From an uncultured Marinobacter sp. (GTDB lineage: Bacteria; Pseudomonadota; Gammaproteobacteria; Pseudomonadales; Oleiphilaceae): a stretch of 64,000 bases of DNA. The number at the start of each line of letters is the position of its first letter. The stretch's first letter is position 1. Shown here in pieces: positions 33,900 through 41,844 of this stretch. The notes beneath the pieces were generated by a model, which was given only the letters and a program-made list of their open reading frames with translations, searched no databases and was not told the DNA's origin. The DNA is taken from positions 62,001 through 126,000 of the forward strand of contig NZ_CAMYMK010000006.1 in the NCBI RefSeq assembly GCF_947259545.1. The letters run 5' to 3'. The position numbers and the translations under genes are program-made.

Positions 33900-35171
33900 T
33901 CACTCCGCGAATCGTCCAGGCCGGAATGCATCAAGACAAACTGCCGGCTCCTCTCCCTCAATGACCTGAGCAATCACATCGGCACTGCCGGCTGACAGAG
34001 TCCAGCCGAAGGTGCCATGACCAGTATTCAGGTACAGGTTCTTTCTGGGACCCCGACCGATGATGGCTGGGCCATCCGGAGTCATGGGGCGGAAGCCGGT
34101 CCAGCTTTCGGCGGCATTCAGGTCGGCACATCCCGGAAAACGGGATTCCACGGATTTGCGAATCGTCGCCAGTCTGGCCTCGGGGATATCTCGGTTGAAA
34201 TCCGTCAATTCCAGGAATCCGGTAGCCCGCAAACGATCACCCAGGCGGGTGGAGACGACTTTGAAGTTATCATCATGGATCGTGGAAGCTGGCGCGCGAT
34301 CCGGGTCTTTCAAGGGCACAGTGAGGCTGTAGCCCTTGACCGGGTATATCGGCAGGTCGAGTCCCAGAGGTTTCACCAGATGATTGGACCAACAGCCGGC
34401 ACAGATCACGAAAGCGTCAGCCTCAAGGGTTTCCAGTAGCCCGCCCTCTCTGCGCAGGGTAATGGCCCTGACCCTGTGATCGCCGGCAATCAGATCTTCC
34501 GCCTCCACGTTGTAGCGGATCGTCACACCGTTTGCCTCACACGCTTTCGCCAGTTCCCGGGAGAACAGATGGCTATCACCTGTGCCGTCAGAGTCGTAGC
34601 TCAGGGCGCCATACAGCGGGCCGTCCCCAATCATCCCCGGCTCCGCATCCCGGACCTGATCCGGGGTCAGCAGACGGGAGGGAATCCCCAGCTCACTCAG
34701 CAGGTCGTGCGTGGCCCGATAACCTTCCATGGCGTCCGGTGTGCTGGCCAAGTGGAGCAAACCCTGGTGGCCACCGTCGAATGCCAGATCCAGCTCTTTC
34801 TCAAGGGTGAGAAAACGTTCCCGGCTATGCATGCCCAACCGTAACATCGCACGCCGGTTCAGACCGAACAGTCCCGGAGACCAGGCATAGCGCAGGGTGG
34901 CGAACATGAACTTGAGTGCCTCCACAGAGGGTGGCACCCGCAATTTCAGGGGGCCGTCCTGTTTGAACAGCCAGGGCAGCGCCTTGAACACCATAGCGGG
35001 ATCCGCCCAGGGATAGACCACACCGTAGGAGCGCTGGGCAGCGTTGCCCTTGCTGGTTTCATTTCCGGCAATTCCGTGGCGCTCCAACACGGTGACCTGA
35101 TGGCCCCTGCGATTCAGTTCATGGGCGGTGGTCATACCCACTACACCGCCACCGACAACAACAATATGCAT
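33900..35171 (-). CDS. D-amino acid dehydrogenase-like FAD oxidoreductase (DadA family)
   Basis: A 423-residue flavoprotein that, in the DadA family, oxidises D-amino acids (mainly D-alanine) to keto acids and passes electrons to the respiratory chain. The N-terminal FAD-binding motif is VVVGGGVVGMTTAHELNRRGHQVTVLER (3-30), and the DadA-type blocks NAAQRSYGVVYPWADP and ESWTGFRPMTPDGPAIIGRGP (about 355-375) are present. No alanine racemase is adjacent, so the substrate remains uncertain. The stop codon directly abuts the lasT stop on the other strand, and the PPK2 gene lies 18 bases upstream. Confidence 0.86.
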   Translation of the reverse strand: MHIVVVGGGVVGMTTAHELNRRGHQVTVLERHGIAGNETSKGNAAQRSYGVVYPWADPAMVFKALPWLFKQDGPLKLRVPPSVEALKFMFATLRYAWSPGLFGLNRRAMLRLGMHSRERFLTLEKELDLAFDGGHQGLLHLASTPDAMEGYRATHDLLSELGIPSRLLTPDQVRDAEPGMIGDGPLYGALSYDSDGTGDSHLFSRELAKACEANGVTIRYNVEAEDLIAGDHRVRAITLRREGGLLETLEADAFVICAGCWSNHLVKPLGLDLPIYPVKGYSLTVPLKDPDRAPASTIHDDNFKVVSTRLGDRLRATGFLELTDFNRDIPEARLATIRKSVESRFPGCADLNAAESWTGFRPMTPDGPAIIGRGPRKNLYLNTGHGTFGWTLSAGSADVIAQVIEGEEPAVCLDAFRPGRFAE

Positions 35172-35189
35172 GCGGCCTCTCCGTTTTGT

Positions 35190-36020
35190 TTATTCCACGC
35201 CATTCCTCGCCAACAGGCGTCGGTACTCTTCAAGCACGCCCTTGTCTTCCTGCGGATACTCCGGTGCGAGCTTCTGTAACAGCTCCGCCAGTAGTGCTGC
35301 CACTATTGCGCGGGCCTGGGGTTTTCGATCCCCGGGCACGATAAACCAGGGTGCGTCCTCCGTGTGGGTCGCCGCCAGGGCCTCTTCAGCATACGCCTCA
35401 TACTGGTGACGCTTCTCCCAACCCTCAATATCGGACCGATCGAACTTCCAGCGCTTGCGGGGCTTGTCGAGCCGCTTGAGCAGACGCTCACGATGTTCAT
35501 CCTCAGACAGGTTCAGCCAGATCTTGATCAGTGTGGTGCCCTCGTCCACCAGATGGCTCTCGAAATTGCGGATGGATCGGTACCGGTTGGTCCAGTTATA
35601 GCTTGCAGGCTGATGAACCGGCCAAACCCGCTCGGCAATCACCGCCTCGTGGTGACTGCGATTAAACGCCACCATTTCACCGAACGCAGGCAGTAGCGGC
35701 GTGACCCGCCAGAGAAAATCGTGACGTGCGTCAGCACCCCGGGGCCGGCTGAACGACCAGGCATGAAATCCGGCAGGGTCCGCGTAGGTGGCCAGGGTGC
35801 GAATCAGGCTATCCTTGCCACTGGTATCCGGCCCATGCACAACCAACAGTAGGGCCCTGGCCTGGTTCGCCCACAAGCGGCGCTGGTACTCGCCGATTTT
35901 CTCCAGACTGGCTTCCAGCCCGGGCAGTGAAGCGTCATCCTCCTGTAGAGTCGGGTAATCCCGAAAACGGGGGGTCGCCGGGTCAAACAGGAAGGAACGG
36001 GCAAACGCCGATCGTGTCAT
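35190..36020 (-). CDS. Polyphosphate kinase 2 family protein (polyphosphate:nucleotide phosphotransferase)
   Basis: PPK2 enzymes move phosphate between polyphosphate and nucleotides (AMP, ADP or GDP). The 276-residue protein has the Walker A-like VVHGPDTSGKDSLIRTL (about 63-78), a lid region with FSRPRGADARHDFLWR and the Walker B-side FNRSHHEAVIAERV. The FNRSH form is nearer the class III polyphosphate:AMP phosphotransferases than class I, but this cannot be settled by eye. The start is the ATG at 36020, with GGAG eight bases upstream. Together with the pst operon and a Na/Pi cotransporter, it is one of several phosphate-related genes in the window. Confidence 0.87.
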   Translation of the reverse strand: MTRSAFARSFLFDPATPRFRDYPTLQEDDASLPGLEASLEKIGEYQRRLWANQARALLLVVHGPDTSGKDSLIRTLATYADPAGFHAWSFSRPRGADARHDFLWRVTPLLPAFGEMVAFNRSHHEAVIAERVWPVHQPASYNWTNRYRSIRNFESHLVDEGTTLIKIWLNLSEDEHRERLLKRLDKPRKRWKFDRSDIEGWEKRHQYEAYAEEALAATHTEDAPWFIVPGDRKPQARAIVAALLAELLQKLAPEYPQEDKGVLEEYRRLLARNGVE

Positions 36021-36149
36021 CAAGATACTCCGGGTAACAGCCTATCAATGCTATACAGGTCAACAATCGCACAAGCTGGTAAACTTACCTGATCAAACTT
36101 TCAGAATAGCAGCCAAATTTCTGGTTGCGATGGAGTGTAGTACCTGGCA

Positions 36150-36971
36150 ATGAGTAAAAAACGTCGCGAGATTCCCGTATTTGATCATCCGATCATCGAA
36201 ACACACTGCCACCTGGATTACCTGAAGGATCACCCGCTGGAGGAGATTCTGGAGCAGGCACGGCGGGTCAATATCGAGAAAGTGATCACCATTGCCGTGT
36301 CACCGGACAACCTCGCCCGAGTCCGGGAGCTCAGTCAGATTGCACCCTGGGTGTATGGCACACAGGGCATTCATCCCCATGAAGCAGAAAGCTACACCGA
36401 TGCGGCGGAAGCTGAAATCCGGACCCACGCCGGCGACGACAAGATCGTTGCCATAGGGGAAATCGGGCTGGATTACTTCTATGACAACGCCGACCGGGAG
36501 GTTCAGCGACAGGTGTTCCGGCGTCAGCTCCAGATCGCCTGTGATACTGACCGCCCCGTGGTTATTCACAGCCGCGAAGCAGACGATGACACCATTGCCA
36601 TACTTGGTGAATTCGAGGACACCCTGACCCGTCGCGGTGTGATTCACAGCTTCACCTCCGGCCCGGGACTTGCCCGCTATGCTCTGGATCAGGGCTGGTG
36701 CCTGGGATTCAATGGCATCACCACCTTCAACAAAGCGGAAAATGTACGGGACATCGTGCGTATGGCGCCCATTGAGCAGATCCTACTGGAGACCGATGCG
36801 CCGTTCCTGACCCCCGTGCCCTACCGCGGACGTGAGAATGCGCCGTGTTACATTCCGTTTGTGGCCGAAAAAATCGCCGAGGTGAAGGAATTACCCCTGT
36901 CGGAAGTACTTGCCCACACTTATCAGAACAGCCTGAGGACATTCTTTCCCGAGCTGACGCGGGCTGCCTGA
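36150..36971 (+). CDS. TatD-family metal-dependent hydrolase
   Basis: A TIM-barrel metal hydrolase of 273 residues in the TatD/YcfH DNase family. Metal ligands are visible: THCHLDYL (about 18-25, HxH), GIHPHE (about 73), GEIGLDYFYD (about 108, catalytic Glu), VIHSREADDDT (about 143), a VIHSFTSG His and the Asp of ILLETDAPFLTPVPYRG (about 217). E. coli TatD proteins are 3'-5' exonucleases and D-tyrosyl hydrolases. The N-terminal nine residues (MSKKRREIP) are an extra basic stretch. It is followed 37 bases later by the Na/Pi cotransporter gene. Confidence 0.9.
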   Translation: MSKKRREIPVFDHPIIETHCHLDYLKDHPLEEILEQARRVNIEKVITIAVSPDNLARVRELSQIAPWVYGTQGIHPHEAESYTDAAEAEIRTHAGDDKIVAIGEIGLDYFYDNADREVQRQVFRRQLQIACDTDRPVVIHSREADDDTIAILGEFEDTLTRRGVIHSFTSGPGLARYALDQGWCLGFNGITTFNKAENVRDIVRMAPIEQILLETDAPFLTPVPYRGRENAPCYIPFVAEKIAEVKELPLSEVLAHTYQNSLRTFFPELTRAA

Positions 36972-37008
36972 CACTGCGGCTACGCCCACCCAAAGGAGCT
37001 GAGTGGCC

Positions 37009-38571
37009 ATGGAACTGATGTTCACTGCGCTTGGTGGGCTGGCACTCTTTCTGCTGGCCATGCAGATGATGACCGATGGTCTGAAGGGGTTTGCCGGTCA
37101 GCAGCTCCGGCATTTGCTGGGCCATTGGACACGCACACCGTTACGTGGCCTGGGTGCGGGGCTGCTCATCACCGGCATTGTTCAGTCATCCAGCGCGGTG
37201 ACGGTGGCCACTATCGGGTTCGTCAACGCTGGCCTGCTCAACCTTGGTCAGGCACTGGGCGTGATCTTTGGTGCCAATGTTGGCACAACCATGACCGGCT
37301 GGCTGGTCAGCCTGGTGGGTTTTGGCTTCAGGATTGAGGCGTTTGCCTTACCGGTCCTTGCCGTCGGCGTGGCGATCAAGCTCACGTCGTCACAACACAA
37401 AATACGCTCCCTGGGCCAGGCACTGACGGGGTTTGCGCTGTTTTTCCTGGGCTTATCTTTACTGAAGGACGCACTGGGTGGCTTTACCGATAGCCTGGGG
37501 AACGGCGCATTACTGGCCAATGACTATCATTGGCTGATTTTTGTGGGCATCGGGTTCATTGCCACCGTACTGACCCAATCCTCCAGTGCGGCACTGGCGG
37601 TCGTCCTGACCGCCGCTGCAAGCCAGTTATTGTCACTGGATGACGCCGCGGCCGCAGTCATCGGCGCCAACCTGGGCACCACCTCAACCGCCGCCCTATC
37701 CGTTATCAAGGCTACCGCCAATGCCAGGCGGCTGGCAGTCGGGCACATCCTGTTCAATGGCGTGACCGCGCTGATTGCCATGATGATCCTGCCCATCATG
37801 CTGTGGTTTGTGGCCGTCCTGGCAGACCTCCTGAACCTTGAAGCTAACGCCGCCGTGTCTCTGGCTCTGTTCCACACCCTGTTCAATGTGCTGGGCGCGG
37901 TCATTGTTCTGCCCTTTGTGCCACAAATGACTCGTCTGCTGGGACGATTTTTCCGCAGCGCTGAGGAAGACAGTGCTCACCCCCGGCATCTGGACGATAC
38001 CCTGACATCCACGCCAGATCTGGCGGTAGCGGCGGTAAACGCCGAAATCCATCGTCTGCGGGAACTGGTTTACGGCGTCGTCCGCGCAGCGCTGGATCGT
38101 GAAGGCTTGCAGGCAGCCCAACTTGAACCAAAAACCGAGGCCATCAACCGGCTTAATCTGGCAATCTACGACTATATAATGCGCTTGCGCGGTGAATCCA
38201 TGTCACCGCCCCTGGTGGAGGAACTGACGCGATGCGTGCGGCGGTGCCGCTATTTGGATGAGGCCACCCGACTGGCGCCCAATATTGTCGAACTGAAGAT
38301 TGCAACGATGCAGTTACAGAACGCCCGGCTCACGGAAGATCTCGATAGCTATATTGAGCACATTCGACAGCTGATAGCGGATGACAGCAGCCAAGTTGAC
38401 ATTCTTGTTCCTCTCGAAACCCGCTACCAGGCGCTGAAATCCGACATACTGACGATGGCGGTACGACAGGGTCTGTCCATAGAAAACTCGGGGCAAATAC
38501 TGGATATACTGAGTGCCGTCAGGCGCCTCACCGGCCAATGGGTAAAATCCACGCCCCCATTACCCCAGTGA
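37009..38571 (+). CDS. Na+/phosphate cotransporter family protein (NptA/YjbB type) with PhoU-like tail
   Basis: An inner-membrane transporter of about 520 residues. The two QSSSA repeats that mark the Na/Pi-cotransporter family are in GIVQSSSAVTVATIGFVN (about 58) and LTQSSSAALAVVLTAA (about 192), each followed by a GANxGTT motif (GANVGTTMTGW, GANLGTTSTAA). Eight or nine membrane segments fill about residues 1-315; the C-terminal 200 residues are helical and PhoU-like, as in E. coli YjbB, which exports phosphate. AAGGAG lies 10 bases before ATG 37009 and 4 before GTG 37003; either could be the start. It overlaps lysO (convergent) by 12 bases. Confidence 0.88.
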   Translation: MELMFTALGGLALFLLAMQMMTDGLKGFAGQQLRHLLGHWTRTPLRGLGAGLLITGIVQSSSAVTVATIGFVNAGLLNLGQALGVIFGANVGTTMTGWLVSLVGFGFRIEAFALPVLAVGVAIKLTSSQHKIRSLGQALTGFALFFLGLSLLKDALGGFTDSLGNGALLANDYHWLIFVGIGFIATVLTQSSSAALAVVLTAAASQLLSLDDAAAAVIGANLGTTSTAALSVIKATANARRLAVGHILFNGVTALIAMMILPIMLWFVAVLADLLNLEANAAVSLALFHTLFNVLGAVIVLPFVPQMTRLLGRFFRSAEEDSAHPRHLDDTLTSTPDLAVAAVNAEIHRLRELVYGVVRAALDREGLQAAQLEPKTEAINRLNLAIYDYIMRLRGESMSPPLVEELTRCVRRCRYLDEATRLAPNIVELKIATMQLQNARLTEDLDSYIEHIRQLIADDSSQVDILVPLETRYQALKSDILTMAVRQGLSIENSGQILDILSAVRRLTGQWVKSTPPLPQ

Positions 38572-39468
38572 GAGAAACACGCCCATCAGCACCGGCGACA
38601 GGAATGACAATACGAAACCGGAGGCAATTGCCACCGGCACACAGGTCAGCCCACCACTACTGCGTATGACCGGAAGGGTGAAATCCATGGCGGTGGCGCC
38701 ACCGTAGCCAATCGCCATGGCGGGACGACGGACAATCAGCAACGGAATAATGGCCAGCGCGATGATTTCCCGGATCACGTCGTTGAGGAAAGCCACCCCG
38801 CCCCAGGCCGGCCCCAGAGCCTCGCCGATAACAATGCCCGACAGCGAATACCAACCGAAGCCGGAGGCCAACGCCAGGGCGTCATGCCAGGCCAGATCTA
38901 TCCAGGGCACTAGGGCCAGACCCGCAATCAGTGAACTGCCGGCCATGGCAAGGGAGATACCCAGTCCCTGGCGATTCAACAGCAACTTACGCAGCGATAG
39001 TCCAGCATTGCGCAACTGAAGCCCGATCAGGAACAACAGCAACATCAGTGACCAGGTCGCCAGGTCTTCCGCCATTGGCAGGTCGGGCAAGACAAAATAC
39101 CCCGCTAGCATGCCAGCGGCAACGGCAGCCAGCGGCTTAAGGCCTGCCAGGAAGAGGCGCCGATAGCCTGGTCGGGATGAATTTCCGTTGGTAACCACGT
39201 CCATCGGTTGCCAGCGGTGAAAGAACCACAATCCTGCCAGGTTCGCCAGCAACAGCACGACCACCAGTGCCGCCACCTGAATGGCCATATTGCCCAGTTG
39301 CTGGGCAAGACCCTCCATCTGCCCAAGACCAAGGCCCAGCAGCGCAAGGATGAAGTACACCAGGCCTTCCACGGTGTAGTGAATCGCGGTCATTAACCGG
39401 CGGTTTCCCAGGGCCAGGGCAAACCCCAGAAACAACGGGGCAAGAATCAGCAATGCACCGGTTAACAT
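38560..39468 (-). CDS. lysO: L-lysine exporter LysO (YbjE) family
   Basis: A 302-residue inner-membrane protein with about eight hydrophobic segments. It matches E. coli LysO, which exports L-lysine and lysine analogues: LLLFLIGLQLRNAGLSLRKLLLNRQG (about 150-175), ALASGFGWYSLSGIVIGEALGP (about 207-228), FLNDVIREIIALAIIPLL and GGATAMDFTLPVIRSSGG. The start at 39468 is supported by GAGGA five bases upstream and by homology; the longer open frame is not real. Its end overlaps the cotransporter gene by 12 bases. Confidence 0.93.
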   Translation of the reverse strand: MLTGALLILAPLFLGFALALGNRRLMTAIHYTVEGLVYFILALLGLGLGQMEGLAQQLGNMAIQVAALVVVLLLANLAGLWFFHRWQPMDVVTNGNSSRPGYRRLFLAGLKPLAAVAAGMLAGYFVLPDLPMAEDLATWSLMLLLFLIGLQLRNAGLSLRKLLLNRQGLGISLAMAGSSLIAGLALVPWIDLAWHDALALASGFGWYSLSGIVIGEALGPAWGGVAFLNDVIREIIALAIIPLLIVRRPAMAIGYGGATAMDFTLPVIRSSGGLTCVPVAIASGFVLSFLSPVLMGVFLSLG

Positions 39469-39499
39469 GACGTCCTCAAAATAGAAGAAATGGAGAGGT

Positions 39500-39880
39500 T
39501 CAGCCGATAGGTTCGTACTGATCGGGATCAAAGAGGCAGCTGCCGTCTCTGGCCGCCCTGTCGGTGCGAATGGTGCGGGCGAGACGCTGAGCCGGAACCG
39601 ACCAGACCACATGATCCTCTGGCCGTGGTATATAATCGTTTTCCAGCAGCGCACCGGCTACGGCGCGAAGCACCGCTTCGGCCTGGCCAATACTGCGATA
39701 TGGTCCCTGACAACGGTGTTTTTCCGGCTGACCGGATTGCGAGCCGCTCAGAGCCACCAGTGCCCAGATCTCTTCCCCCACGGGCTTCAGAAACAGTTCT
39801 ACCCGCCGCCCGTCACGAACCATCACCAGTGCCCTCAAGGGGCCGCGACCATGAAAATAGTGGAGCTTCACGCTACCCAC
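39500..39880 (-). CDS. Hypothetical protein
   Basis: A 126-residue protein I do not recognise. It begins with a GTG codon (39878-39880), 9 bases after the stop of the DUF2288 gene, and ends 31 bases before the lysO start, so the three genes may form an operon. It has no signal peptide or membrane segment. The sequence is moderately basic, with an N-terminal strand-rich half (SVKLHYFHGRGPLRALVMVRDGRRVELFL) and an ending DGSCLFDPDQYEPIG. Codon use is like its neighbours. Confidence 0.68.
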   Translation of the reverse strand: MGSVKLHYFHGRGPLRALVMVRDGRRVELFLKPVGEEIWALVALSGSQSGQPEKHRCQGPYRSIGQAEAVLRAVAGALLENDYIPRPEDHVVWSVPAQRLARTIRTDRAARDGSCLFDPDQYEPIG

Positions 39881-39889
39881 CCAGGCCCG

Positions 39890-40210
39890 TCAGTGGAGAT
39901 CATTGCCGGACCGGTCCTGAACCAACACCCAGGGCGCTACAACAACGGCCCAGAGTTCGGCGTTACGATCATACCAGGCCTGCGCCATATTAGGCGGCAC
40001 GTCCCCTATCCGGTCCTCTTTCATCCACCGCTCAAAGCGCTCCTTGTTGTCGGCGGCGAGTTCCGCGGCAACATCCAGCAAGTCCAGATCGGGACCAACG
40101 CGGACCACATGCCCTCGAGCGTAGTAGGTTTGCAGGTCATGCCAGTTTATCAGGGAGGTTTCCAGGTTCAGTTTGGTAAGCAGTTCGTCCCGGGAAAGAT
40201 CGGCAGGCAT
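39890..40210 (-). CDS. DUF2288 family protein
   Basis: A 106-residue soluble protein of the DUF2288 family, unknown function, common in Pseudomonas and relatives. Family features seen: DLSRDELLTKLNLETSLINWHDLQ at the start, YARGHVVRVGPDLDLLDVAAELAADN (about 31-56) and the closing LWAVVVAPWVLVQ. GGAG lies six to eight bases before the ATG. It heads a small run with the hypothetical gene at 39500. Confidence 0.82.
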   Translation of the reverse strand: MPADLSRDELLTKLNLETSLINWHDLQTYYARGHVVRVGPDLDLLDVAAELAADNKERFERWMKEDRIGDVPPNMAQAWYDRNAELWAVVVAPWVLVQDRSGNDLH

Positions 40211-40309
40211 GGTGCATCTCCAGAAAGTGCCAGATTGACAGAAGAGTCTACCAGCTTACCGGAAATTGGCTCTTCAGGCAGCACCCTCACGTCAGGATCT
40301 GCATGTGAT

Positions 40310-40708
40310 TCAATCCCCAATATTTGCCCAAATACCACGTATCTGGTCCGCAAGCCCCATGGGGTCAAACGGCTTGGGAATGACATCAACCGCTCCCAGC
40401 TTTTTGTAGTAGGCCACCTCGTCACTCTGAACTTTTGCCGTCATGAAAATGACGGGGGTATCCGCCAGGGCAGGGATCGACATCAGGGCCTCAAACGTTG
40501 ACGGACCGTCCATTCCCGGCATCATGACATCCAGCAGGATGAGGTCGGGACTAAAGTCCGGCCCTTCGCGAAGGGCCTGCTGCCCCGAAGCGCAGCTCTT
40601 GAGGGTAAAACCACCCACGGACTCCAGGGCCAGTTCCGCCACTGCACGAATATCCTCTTCGTCTTCGACATACAGAATTTTCTGTAGTACAGCCTCGCGC
40701 TTACTCAT
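40310..40708 (-). CDS. Single-domain response regulator (CheY-like)
   Basis: A 132-residue stand-alone receiver domain. The acidic pocket is E15/D16, the phospho-acceptor Asp60 is in LILLDVMMPGMDG, the conserved Thr is in IFMTAK and the Lys in VIPKPFDP. It has no output domain. Its ATG overlaps the stop of the REC-HDOD gene by eight bases (ATGAGTAA), so the two are probably translated together. It is the last gene of the minus-strand half of a signalling island that faces three histidine kinases, and may receive or buffer phosphate from them. Confidence 0.92.
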   Translation of the reverse strand: MSKREAVLQKILYVEDEEDIRAVAELALESVGGFTLKSCASGQQALREGPDFSPDLILLDVMMPGMDGPSTFEALMSIPALADTPVIFMTAKVQSDEVAYYKKLGAVDVIPKPFDPMGLADQIRGIWANIGD

Positions 40709-41828
40709 CGTGATCCAACCCCAGCCGCCTTTCCAATCTTTGACACTCAGGGGAGTTCTGCTCGCCTCGCGCCCGCAGAGCGGCGGTACGCATAACCAGC
40801 GCCGATTCGCTGGTTGTGTCCCTGGTCAGCATGTGGACAGCACCTACCAGGTTGCGCAACTGAATCGGCAGACGCCACTGCACTTTCAGCCGATTGCCGT
40901 ATGCCTGCGCCCACGTCTTCAGCCCGCTTTCAATCTGTTCATCCGTGAGCGTTCCACCACCGTCAACGTATTGCTGCATGACCTTTAAAACTGCCAGTTC
41001 ACCAATCCGACTGAGCAACCCTGCGCTGTGAAACTCGGACGGGTCCAAGCGCAGATGACCGGCTAGCTGACGAGCTTCACTGGCCACTTTTTCAACCATC
41101 TCAATGAAACTTTTTGCCCTGGTGGCCAGCCGTTGTTCCTGTAAGTGGCTGGACACATCCAGCGACAGGGCCAGCGCATGTTGCAAAGCCATGTCCACGC
41201 CAATGGTGCCAATCGCGCTGCGGATATTGCCAACAGGCTGACCGCTTTTCTGAAAAGAGGCACTGTTGGCCACATCCAGGATGCGGGTCACCAGTGCCAC
41301 TTCACTCGACCAAAGCTCAACGAGTTCTACTGGTGAAAGTGCCTGTTTTCGTTCCATCAACTCCAGCACGGACGCAGTATCAATCGAAGTAGGAAGCTGG
41401 ATTACAGCATCGACGGAGGCTTCCAGTAGCCGGTCGAGGTCAGGTTCGGCGTCCCGGGCAATCGCTTCCGGGCTGATCAGTACCGCCAACCTCTGGCGGA
41501 CCAACTCGACACTGAAAGGTTTGGTGATGTAGCCGTTGATACCGTAATGAGCCGCTGCCACGACGGAATCCCGGTCAGAACGGCCCGAAATCATGATCAG
41601 GGGCGTACTGTCATCCTCTTTGCGGACCGTTTTGACCAGATCAAGTCCGGAACCATCCGGCAGATTCCAGTCCAGAAGGATCAGATCCGCTCCCTGTTTC
41701 AACCACTGTTCCGTGGCCACACTGACATTATCCAGAACGGAAATGCTGGCGGACGGGAAAAGACCGGCAACGATCGTCTCCAGCAGGTCTGCCAACGGCC
41801 TGTCATCTTCGAGAATCAGTATCTTCAT
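40701..41828 (-). CDS. Response regulator with HDOD output domain
   Basis: A 375-residue protein: an N-terminal receiver (1-125, Asp53 in LILLDWNLPDGSGLDL, Lys in YITKPFS) and a C-terminal HDOD domain (about 155-345), with VELVELWSSEVALVTRILDVANSASFQ and the GLLSRIGELAVLKVM core. HDOD domains are HD-like but lack a working phosphohydrolase site and appear in signalling proteins that control motility, biofilm or cyclic-di-GMP pathways. The frame is open to 41921, but the receiver starts at MKILILEDD (41828). It lies 16 bases after the diguanylate cyclase gene. Confidence 0.88.
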   Translation of the reverse strand: MKILILEDDRPLADLLETIVAGLFPSASISVLDNVSVATEQWLKQGADLILLDWNLPDGSGLDLVKTVRKEDDSTPLIMISGRSDRDSVVAAAHYGINGYITKPFSVELVRQRLAVLISPEAIARDAEPDLDRLLEASVDAVIQLPTSIDTASVLELMERKQALSPVELVELWSSEVALVTRILDVANSASFQKSGQPVGNIRSAIGTIGVDMALQHALALSLDVSSHLQEQRLATRAKSFIEMVEKVASEARQLAGHLRLDPSEFHSAGLLSRIGELAVLKVMQQYVDGGGTLTDEQIESGLKTWAQAYGNRLKVQWRLPIQLRNLVGAVHMLTRDTTSESALVMRTAALRARGEQNSPECQRLERRLGLDHDE

Positions 41829-41844
41829 GGGTATCGACCATGTG